DNA from: Umbilicaria muhlenbergii
Taxonomy: Eukaryota; Ascomycota; Lecanoromycetes; Umbilicariales; Umbilicariaceae
Direction: 5' to 3'
DNA length: 64,000 nucleotides
Assembly: GCA_000611775.1 (NCBI GenBank)
Contig: KK106984.1
Span: 216,364 to 280,363, forward strand
The notes beneath the pieces were generated by a model. That model ran no database searches and was not told the DNA's origin. It worked only from the letters and a program-made list of their open reading frames with translations. Below are positions 56,306-64,000 of this stretch, in pieces (position 1 is the first letter of the stretch; each line of letters begins with the position of its first letter). The translations under genes were made by a program, and so were the position numbers.

Positions 56306-57731
56306 CTATAGCCACACTCGAGACGCCTTTGTATGTTCCGGATACGAAACCCGAGCATGAACTGTCTTCAAGATCCCTGCAGCCGCCACTCCATCCTCCG
56401 CACTTACCATTCCGCTTTCCGCATCGGTCATTGCGCTGTTCATGGAACCAGCGCGGATGACCGACTGGTGCTTCAGCTCGATGTCGTTGCTGTTGTTCAA
56501 CCGCATTCGATTCGGGTATAGCGAAGTACCATCTCCGGACCTTGCGAGAGGATGCGACCCGGTTCGACTCCCGCGGCCAAAAAGCCGCGAGCTGAGAGGG
56601 TGTCTGCGGAAGAATTGAGGCAAGGCCGAGGCGCATCCGCAAATGATGCCGACGTTGACCTCGATGGCACTGTGGGAGCAATTAGTAGCTGGGAGGGACT
56701 TTACCTCTATTGGCAAGCGCCTTACATATAGGTCGAGTCTTGTGCCACCGTGGCATTTGCATCGAAGTTGCCCAAGTTCCTAACAATGAAAACCAGGCGG
56801 ACCACACTGGCGACACAAGCACTATCTCAAGTGGTTAGCACCGGAGGTGTCCAAGACAAATCTGTTGAACCACATACAGCAAACCAGCCATGAAGATTGC
56901 AATGACCCCTATCTTCTGCCGGAATCCCAAGTGTAATTTATATACCGTTGCCATAGGCAGGCAAAGCACGTAGAAATCGGCCGCCACATTGACTGCACCC
57001 TGCACCACGCTGAAAGATCTCGTGCGGCAGAATGCGGCCGTTGGGCCATCCGGCTTGGCACACATGACTTCGCCGGCTGAATAGGAGGCAACATAGGCAA
57101 GGTAGAATAGAACAAGGAAGCCGATGATGAAGTAAATGAGAAATCGCAGGGTCCTGTTGAATGGGAAGATGCGGAGATAGAGGAGGAGCACGGAGAGTTT
57201 GACGAAAAAGGTGGTGATGCCGTATACAATGGCGAGTCCGATGAATTCCTGATGAATTTATTATCAGAGGCGTATTGCCAGAAATGGGTGGTGACAGTTG
57301 GCTGGAGTGGTCATTACTTGAAGGATTCGAGGGCTCAACTCGGTGTTTGAGATTTGCCACGAGTGCGTTATAAATCCGTGTCTTATCACTGTATCTTAAT
57401 TAGGTCTGGATTTTAGAACCCCAGAGACTGAATTCCTCACAGAACATCTCGTAGGACATCAGCAGCAAGGAGCAGAACTATTTGCCAACGTAAGACAGAT
57501 TCCAATATCGATTCACGGAACGTAGTATATACCGCTGCAACCAAAGTGGTGGCTTCCGCCAGTTTAGCTGATGAGGTCTTTGAGCATCCCCAGTGAGTAC
57601 TCACAATCATCCTTGCCTAACGAACGGAGGATGCGGGCTTTCGTATAGATCCTTATTGCAACGGCAAGAATCATCAAGCTGGTGAAGACACAGCATACAA
57701 CGATGAGGGTTGTGACGGGAGAGCTACCCAT
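56306..57731 (-). CDS. Pth11-like fungal receptor (rhodopsin-domain membrane protein), gene A
   Basis: Five minus-strand exons (57605-57731, 57318-57394, 56878-57248, 56726-56821, 56306-56669) join in phase to 344 residues. Helices: TM1 near 5-30 (TTLIVVCCVFTSLMILAVAIR), then LGKDDYTV, RHGFITHSWQIS, a helix with KLSVLLLYLRIFP, FLIYFIIGFLVLFYLAYVAS, VAADFYVLCLPMATVYKL, KIGVIAIFMAGLLACVASVVRL and EVNVGIICGCASALP. The tail is Ser/Thr-rich. Such proteins resemble fungal non-canonical GPCRs like Pth11 for surface sensing. The second helix is missing from this model. The 210-nt first intron contains a fitting fragment (FLLLAADVL from 57477), so either an exon is overlooked or the gene is damaged. 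Confidence 0.75.
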
Positions 57732-59305
57732 GGCGTGAGATATTCGAGAAGACCCTTACTAGACACGGTATCGAAACTGTCAAACAATAGAGAGTCTCCC
57801 AAAAAGCGTAGAAAGTACATCGAAACAGCTCCTACATGTATCTACTTCATAAGCATCAGTCGTGCCGTCACTTTACGAGAGCTGAAAATAAGAGCGTTAA
57901 AAGCAGGTCGTTGTCTACAGTCAGCCTATACGAAAGGTGTGGTATCACGGGTTCTTGCTGACTGCATTCTCCGAGACACTCTAAGTTACTTGGGGACACA
58001 GTTGTGGAGTTCTGTGCAATGGAATCCAACACCAGAACCAGGTTAACGAGTGGAGATGTAGGGCCGCGGGGGCGGTCTTGTAATAGCACGGATGGTGCTT
58101 GGCATGCTTCCATGGTAGACTCGCAGCGAGTAGGTGCATCAAGACCCGGAAAATGGCCAAGGCGTTGGCTAAATGCGGTTCAACGTGCCTCTGTGTAACA
58201 CAACAGGAAGAGGGCACGTAGCGGTCAGTGTCCAGATATAGCGTTGCAATTCGCAATCAGAGCCAACCAAAGCATGTTGTCATGCAAAGAAATTCAATGG
58301 ATATCGCGCACTAGTGACAGCCGCAGTCAGCCCGGAGGCACCTCAGCTTAAAGTGGTTTAGTCGTCACGAGCTTGGGTCCGGCACACCGGTCACATATTG
58401 TATATAGATTGAATGCTCGAAACCGGGAAGCTGAAAGCTTGCCAACTACGCTGATGCAGCCAAGCAGGCAGCAGTCGAAGTAATATTCACTCGCACAGTA
58501 TCCGCTGTGAAGAGATTGTAGTCCGTATGTTGGACGTCGTTCGGTATGGCCGATGACTATCTAGCCTCTTTGGGATGGAAGCCGTCAGGGCGGTGTGAAT
58601 TCTGCCGAGTGCCAAGTTGGCTTCGGCGTATATCGCACAAGCAGCCCCAGCCCTTGTCTCTAGAGCCCTAAAGTTCATGGTTTGCAACTTAACATCACTT
58701 CCAACGCTGGAGTGTTCAACGGGGTTGCTAAAGACGACGACGCTAGGCAGTTGTGGCGGACAGCGAGACCTAAGCCGGTCGTGTTTTCGCGGTGACCAAT
58801 GCTACCGGTGTGGGGCTTCAAGCACCCCATGCAGAATGTTGCACGGCGTTGCACAAGCCAGAGAATATGTGCATAATACCCGAGAATGCCAGTTTATTTC
58901 GCACGACGAGGTTTGGCTGGCTGTGTGGATTCTTTACGCGGTGGGGAGGGACCAGGCATAGCAAGAAAGACGGCGAAGCTCAGTGCTACGAATAGGGCTT
59001 TGTGTATGAACAAGATGAACAGTGAGTCAGAGCACAAGGCACGTGTGGATGAAGGTCAGTTTCTCCAGGGACGTAGCACGGTCTTAATTGGAGAAGCTAG
59101 GAGCGGTGATGACGCACCCATAGAGATCAGATGCGGATAGACCTTGAAGGCATTTGAGCGTTATAGAATATGAAACATACGTATGCGTAACAGGAGCCAG
59201 GAAACCATGGCGTACGCGACGGAGATTGAACAGAAGAGATTCGTTAAAATTTTCAAGAATCCAGTACCTTAGCCACACATCTGCCAGACTCATCTTCAGT
59301 TACCC
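57732..59305. other. Intergenic region between the two receptor genes
   Basis: About 1.6 kb. It lies upstream of gene A and downstream of gene B. No gene, RNA or repeat is recognised. Confidence 0.4.
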
Positions 59306-60927
59306 CTACACAGGAGATATATGGCTTCCTCTCATCGAGCGATCTTCTGATCTCGACGCATCGAACCAACTCTGCTGAAGGTCATACCTCAGATGAATGC
59401 CTTGCCCACAAGCTTGACCATTATGGTCATTTTCCCCACCTCCTATATACGTGTGCGTTGTCGTCACATCTTCCACATGATTGGTATTCGGGTACGAACG
59501 TATCAATGTTTCAGGCTTGCCGGGCGCGAGTACGGAGTGTGACCCCTGTCGCGATTGAAGATGTTGATCGCCATGGCTGGGTTTGGATTTTGAATCGGAG
59601 TACTGGGAGCCGCCGTGTCTAGTGACGAGTGTACGAACAGAGTTCAAACGAATATAGAGCAGCGACTTCATTTTCTCGTAAGGAGGTAGGTAGTGTCGGA
59701 GCATGCCGGAGAAGCAAGGCATGCAGGAGCATATGACCCCCACGCATATTTCTACTAATCTGCGAGGACGTTAGATCGCGAATGAAAGACAGATGTGAAT
59801 CGCTTACGCCAAAGTAAGAGCAGGAAAAAGGTACCACGTAAAATCCGGAGTGTTGATAAGCAAGACCCGATAATACAAGCTCATGGTCGATGCAACAACG
59901 GCTCTGCCTATGTTAGCAGGCTGTGTGGAGTTCGAGCTCTGCAGATGAAGAGGCTCTCACATAGTCCCCGTCAGGAACACCAAAATGACTCCTATCTTTC
60001 GTCGCTTTGCTAATTGAAGTTTGGACACTGCAGCGATTGGTAATACCAGTATATACAAGTCGATCACAGTTCCAGCAGCCCCAAGGACGGCGCACACTAT
60101 TTGGGCCTTCCTTATAACGGAGGGGGTTTCGTGTGACGTAAAGCTCTCTCCAGACCGAGGTGTTTCGTAAACAAGGAAAACGATAGTTCCAGAAATGTAT
60201 AGCGCGGCCGTGAAGAACGCTCCAGCATAGATGAACAGTCTCAGCGCTTTGACGGGCCGAAAGATTTGCAAGTACAATATGAAGAAACTGAGCTTCGCAG
60301 AAAGTAGTATAGATGGCGCCACCACGCCAACCAGGTAGGTGGGCTGTGATTCCATTTAGCTGATTATCTCGACGACCTCCTTCGAAGTTGGCCTAATGAA
60401 AAGCGTGACTTACTATGACCAGCTTATCGCTTATAACGTCCGCGACCCGCACGTTCCACTGATGTGTTCCCATTTTCCCTTTCACGGCTGACGAATCCAC
60501 AGGATTAGTTGCTAGTTAAGAGGCTTCTTCAGCTCTGAATCTCCTACCATAGATGCAGTTTACAAAATACACGACTGCACCAATCTAGGATTATGATTAC
60601 ACCGTCAGAGACTTCGGTCCTCTAGCTAAGTGTAAGTGATGATGACCCACCGCGGCAATAACGCAGGTCACTGTAAGTATGTTAACCCTTCAAATCTCCA
60701 ATATGAGGTATGAGGTGTGACTGACAGTCATCCCAGGAAGCCTTGCGAACGATGTGATATTTGGTATAACCTCTGACTAGTACGAATATAGTCATGATAG
60801 AGATCAGGATGGAGCCCACAACAATCAGAATTGGGCCTTGGCTATAAGGGTCAACTAGGTTAGGACTGACTCCTGGTGGTGGTCGCATAGCTGGACCTTC
60901 CAAAATCGCTGCAGGAAGGGTATCCAT
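59306..60927 (-). CDS. Pth11-like fungal receptor (rhodopsin-domain membrane protein), gene B
   Basis: Seven minus-strand exons (60726-60927, 60651-60670, 60548-60584, 60414-60487, 59961-60343, 59808-59903, 59306-59759) join in phase to 421 residues with seven helices. The order is: N-tail, TM1 (ILIVVGSILISIMTIFVLVRG), the KASWDD motif, TM2 split over a 20-nt and a 37-nt exon (LTCVIAAIGAVVYFVNCIYG), GTHQWNVRV, then the KLSFFILYLQIFRPVKAL helix, LFIYAGAFFTAALYISG, VIDLYILVLPIAAVSKLQL, KIGVILVFLTGTIAVVAS and VEICVGVICSCMPC. The tail of about 130 residues is hydrophilic. The family is linked to sensing of surface or host cues in plant-associated fungi; the ligand is unknown. It lies in tandem with gene A. 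Confidence 0.85.
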
Positions 60928-61883
60928 GATGAGCCAAGAGTTTTGAAATGTTGACAAAGTTCAGCAGTGATGACAGCCGAAGAAACAAGTAAGGCCTCGC
61001 ACGAGCGTGGTCTAAATAGAAGACAAAGAACATGGCAAGGGACGAAAGTTGATGGTCAGAGAGTTGATATGGCACAGCAAAAAGAGGCACAGCAAAAAGA
61101 AGCACAAGCTCAGATTTAATGTGACACAACAGTCACTAATGCGCTGTGCCCCTCCAAGCCACTCGCTATATGTAAGGGAACATCTCCGTATATTCCAATA
61201 GTCGAGGACAATGGAGCGTCGCACAGTTTCAACGGGACTCAGCTCCAGCAGCCACACAGTGTATCCCTTTTCCCGTTGCCCAGAGCATAGTGAGGCTTTC
61301 TTCGGTGGAGCAAGTTCTCCTATCTTTAGCGACATCAGCCAAGATGTTAAATGAAGCACCCTGGAGCATAGATTTGAATTCAGAGCTCCAACTTTGTACT
61401 CAGCCAGCAACAGCAAGGGTGTAATAGAGACAATAACACAAAGACCATGAAGCACGCAAACATAGATTAGTACGTGAGACGGTGGCAGAAACATGCACGA
61501 TGAAACTTTGTGACTACCTCCAGGTGCCCCACTTTAACGTCTCCAAGGGTGCTTCATTGCAACGACGCCCATTGGCTAAGCGCTGTCACTGGATAGGAGT
61601 GGGCTAGAGATTGACGTCAAAAGGTTAGCCGTGACGAGCAATTGAAAGCCTCCGTATGGATGTGAGTGTAATATTTGATGTGTGGGGTGTGGTTAAGGTA
61701 CTGACTGGCTCGCGGGTGCACTACTCCATCCATTCCCTCCACTTTCGCTTAGATTCAGCAGCGCAGCCCGGGGCGCGCAGATGATCCCTACAATGACCTA
61801 CTCTTGTCCGCTTTCACACGGGATGGATCCGGTCACGCAATCGTACTCGTGAAGAATACTACGCCATATCTCATGCTGTCCTA

Positions 61884-61977
61884 CCGTAGCATCTTATTGC
61901 GCATATATTTGAGGCTCAGTGCTTTAGATACTGTAGCACCTTATTGCGCATATATTTGAGGCTCGGTGCTTTAGATA
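61884..61977 (+). repeat. Tandem duplication of a 47-bp unit
   Basis: Two adjacent 47-bp copies (61884-61930, 61931-61977) differ at three positions, all transitions. Each contains TTATTGCGCATATATTTGAG. Confidence 0.9.
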
Positions 61978-62345
61978 CCCGTGCCTCACTGCTACCCTTC
62001 CTCCATTTTGAGGTGTCTGCTACTCACCTTCCATTCTAAACGTTGCTCCGCCTCTATGGTGTGCCGTGTCTGCCCTGCCGCCTCCACCATGCGTTACAAC
62101 GGCTTTCAAGGACGTTCAAATTTGCGCATCGGCCTTGAATCCCTTATCGGATAACCGCTAAGCCTGAGGTTGGTGCACCGCCTGGTTGTCAGACACTAAT
62201 ATCGCTGCTGCGTATTCTTATTGGTCCACTGGCCACTCCCTCTGCCCTCCTTTCGGTTTTGCCCCTTTCCAGTGCGGTCGGCGTTATATTACCCCTTCTA
62301 CACCCCTTATTTTCCTTGGCTCGGAAAATTGTTACAAGGCCACAC

Positions 62346-62400
62346 TTCTGGATAGACCCCAACACTTTCTGGATAGACCCCAAATCTTCTGGATAGACCC
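62346..62400 (+). repeat. Three iterons TTCTGGATAGACCC, spacing 20-21 bp
   Basis: Perfect copies begin at 62346, 62367 and 62387, about two DNA-helix turns apart. They lie 107 bp upstream of the transposase-remnant start codon. Confidence 0.9.
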
Positions 62401-62506
62401 TTCTAACCTAATCGGGTTTAATACGTGTATAGCCCCCCGCGCCCCCCCCCTCCCCCCCCCGAAATTTTCTTGCCCCGTGAATACGCCTTTTAGAAAAAAA
62501 CCAACC

Positions 62507-62878
62507 ATGGACGAATTTTCAGAATTTCTTTCAAGTTCGGCGGTAGAATTCCATGACGCAATGAAGGATTTTGACGACGTCCTAAGAGACCCATTTGAGG
62601 ACTAAATTGACGAAGAAACCGACGAAGAAACCGCTGAGGAGTCACCCCCTGAATTCAACACTCTCATGCAGCTGCTTTCACCACCAATCAACAAGCCTTA
62701 TCCTACCTTCACTGCCCTGCTTAAAGCAATCAATCTACACGCCGCCAAGCAGGGCTACGCTGTCGCTAAAGCAGGGAATAAAAAGAACAAAAATAAGGAG
62801 GTTGTAAAGACATGGTTAAAGTGCTCACGGGGTGGTGTAAGAGGCTGGGTGTACGACGGTCGTCGTAGTGGTGTTTGA
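62507..62878 (+). mobile_element. Mutator-like (MULE) transposase remnant, N-terminal part
   Basis: From ATG at 62507 the frame reads an acidic leader (EFSEFLSSSAVEFHDAMKDFDD), meets one TAA at 62603-62605, and stays open in the same frame to 62878. The part after the stop has the start of a FAR1/MULE-type DNA-binding region: PPINKPYPTFTALLKAINLHAAKQGYAVAKAGNKK, then KTWLKCSRGGVRGW with the CxRG-type cysteine. The DDE catalytic domain and downstream zinc finger are absent, so this is a truncated, non-autonomous fragment. No terminal inverted repeats were identified. The assignment to MULE rests on the alternating GYAVxKxxSKKNK and WLxCxRGG pattern known from fungal Mutator-like transposases. 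Confidence 0.6.
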
Positions 62879-63993
62879 ACGGGGTGTCGTAGGCAGTATA
62901 GTCACGATGGAGCCAAAGCAGTGGTTATACGTATTCTATTCAGTGGCAAAACTGATCACTGAGGAAGCAGGTTTCTGAACCTCCTTGTGAAGAGTTTTAC
63001 TTGATGCCAAGGCGCTAGGCGCTGAGTCATCATATCTATATAATGTCGTACTATAATGTTGTACTATAATGTCGTATTAGTGTCATACTGTCATACTATT
63101 ATATGGTGGCCCTGACACAGCATTCCCCTTCTCATAACGCCATCCCCGGAGTCAACTAACCGCTCATAAACTTCATTATGACGTCGTAACAGTTGAGGTT
63201 GTAGGGTGAGCGCATTGAGCTTGTAGAGTGATCACGCTGGACTGCACTAAAGTAAGGCTGATCACATGCCCTCACTTAATTGTGATGATATCACGCTGAC
63301 AGTAAGCTTTCTTCATAACATAAACATTGAAAATCACAATGTTTACTGTAGGTTCAAAACACTCTTCCCTTGTGTTTCTTCTTCATCATTTCTCTTATGA
63401 CATGTTGTTGTACTTCTCACAGCTTTTTCACAGCTCATTGAGTGACCTGATGACTTCATGACGTCATCCTCATTGCAGAGGTATCAACCTCATGAAGGGA
63501 GCGTCATGAAGCTCATAGCTCATGCCTCATTTGTGATGTCATACTCCTTGTCATACTCATATGGATGCTAACATGGTATATAGTCAATCAATATTCAAAT
63601 GATTGAACCCACGGCCGTGAACAACAGTGAAGACCCGCCTTCATCAGGCAAGCCTGTCAGCCTTCACGCTCAGTGTGATGAGGAGGGCTCTGAGGTATCA
63701 TCATTGACAGGTGAGCTCATGATGATTGACACCTTCAGAAAGAGACAGGGAAACAGAGCAGTAAAACTGATCATTCAGTGCCTGAAGAAAATCAAGTGTT
63801 TACCTCTGAGTGATGTCTCTGATGAGGGTTCCTGCTCTGTGTGATGTCATGATGATACCTCACTGCCGGCTCACGTGCAGAAGGGCCATCATCATGAGCA
63901 TGTGATTTGAGAGAACCTCAGTCACACACTGTCAGGTACTGCTCACTGTGACTCTTGCAGAAGAGCTGAAGTTGATCAGTGCTTCATGTCACA
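62879..63993. other. CpG-poor, TGA/TCA-rich repeat-like region at the gap edge
   Basis: About 1.1 kb with composition unlike the rest of the window: dense TCATGA, TGATGTCA and TGACGTCA-like words and few CpG. An 81-residue frame (63599-63844, MIEPTAVNNSEDPP start) has no match I recognise. It may be the edge of an old repeat or retroelement-like fossil, but no defining part is visible before the gap. Confidence 0.4.
63039..63077 (+). repeat. Three tandem 13-bp units TATAATGT(C/T)GTA(C/T)
   Basis: Consecutive 13-bp copies at 63039, 63052 and 63065, differing only by C/T changes. Confidence 0.85.
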
Positions 63994-64000
63994 NNNNNNN
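63994..64000. other. Assembly gap (run of N)
   Basis: Seven N bases close the window, so whatever element begins in the last kilobase is cut off here. Confidence 0.99.

Larger units (their letters stand above)
60928..62506. other. Upstream region of receptor gene B with short tandem duplications
   Basis: About 1.6 kb. A 160-residue minus-strand frame (61012-61494) has no recognisable features beyond short hydrophobic runs and is treated as non-coding. Two adjacent copies of a 15-bp unit occur at 61071-61100. The right half carries the 47-bp duplication and the iterons listed separately. Confidence 0.4.

Noticed and set aside
56555-56580. GGTTCGACTCCCGC resembles a tRNA T-arm
   Set aside because: It lies inside the coding last exon of receptor gene A, and no acceptor stem or D-arm surrounds it.
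61012-61494. A 160-residue minus-strand frame upstream of receptor gene B
   Set aside because: It has no domain or clear topology, and contains a simple 15-bp repeat; probably 5' leader or intergenic.
63599-63844. An 81-residue frame starting MIEPTAVNN as a possible retroelement gag start
   Set aside because: No zinc knuckle, protease or other defining part is visible before the gap; left unassigned.

Overview
The window is nuclear DNA of a filamentous ascomycete (Pezizomycotina, probably Dothideomycetes). Genes are dense and lie on both strands. Introns are short (about 45-90 nt, GT...AG, often with a CTAAC or CTAAT branch site). The gene set is typically fungal: verprolin, Pcp1-type rhomboid, Rch1, Ssd1, Tsc10, Erb1, Tma17-like, and Pth11-like receptors. 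The class-level call is an inference from protein style. No database search was possible. The run of N at the right end marks an assembly gap.

0-19 kb is a housekeeping block: EMC5, LSM8, a glutaredoxin-like protein, an HpcH/HpaI aldolase, an F-box-like Cys-rich protein, a CHORD-CS cochaperone, a conserved mitochondrial-type membrane protein, verprolin, a Tma17-like proteasome chaperone, the mitochondrial rhomboid, Leo1 and Mob1. Several neighbours are divergent pairs sharing about 250-500 bp, or convergent pairs.

19-38 kb mixes conserved and accessory genes: an Rch1-like SBF transporter, a TauD-like dioxygenase, a PhoD-like phosphatase, a small LPxELR-type protein, Erb1, a complete four-exon P450 and a protein of unknown function. 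Its long intergenic gaps carry diverged tandem and dispersed duplications. A 32-bp sequence here is identical to one 30 kb upstream.

38-55 kb is housekeeping again: Gle1, Ssd1, Sas10/Utp3 and Tsc10, with a decayed BAHD-type acyltransferase pseudogene between Ssd1 and Sas10. A secreted VPSVP-repeat protein encoded by a minisatellite follows.

55-64 kb is accessory. It holds two Pth11-like seven-helix receptor genes on the minus strand, then short tandem duplications and iterons, a Mutator-like (MULE) transposase remnant, and a CpG-poor stretch running into the gap. Together the mapped genes cover ER membrane insertion, RNA decay and splicing, proteasome assembly, actin, transcription elongation, mitotic exit, ribosome biogenesis, mRNA export and sphingolipid synthesis. 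They do not form a pathway cluster. I saw no CRISPR array, rRNA or tRNA, and no clear novel multi-gene system; the more unusual signals are the repeats and gene-structure oddities listed as findings.
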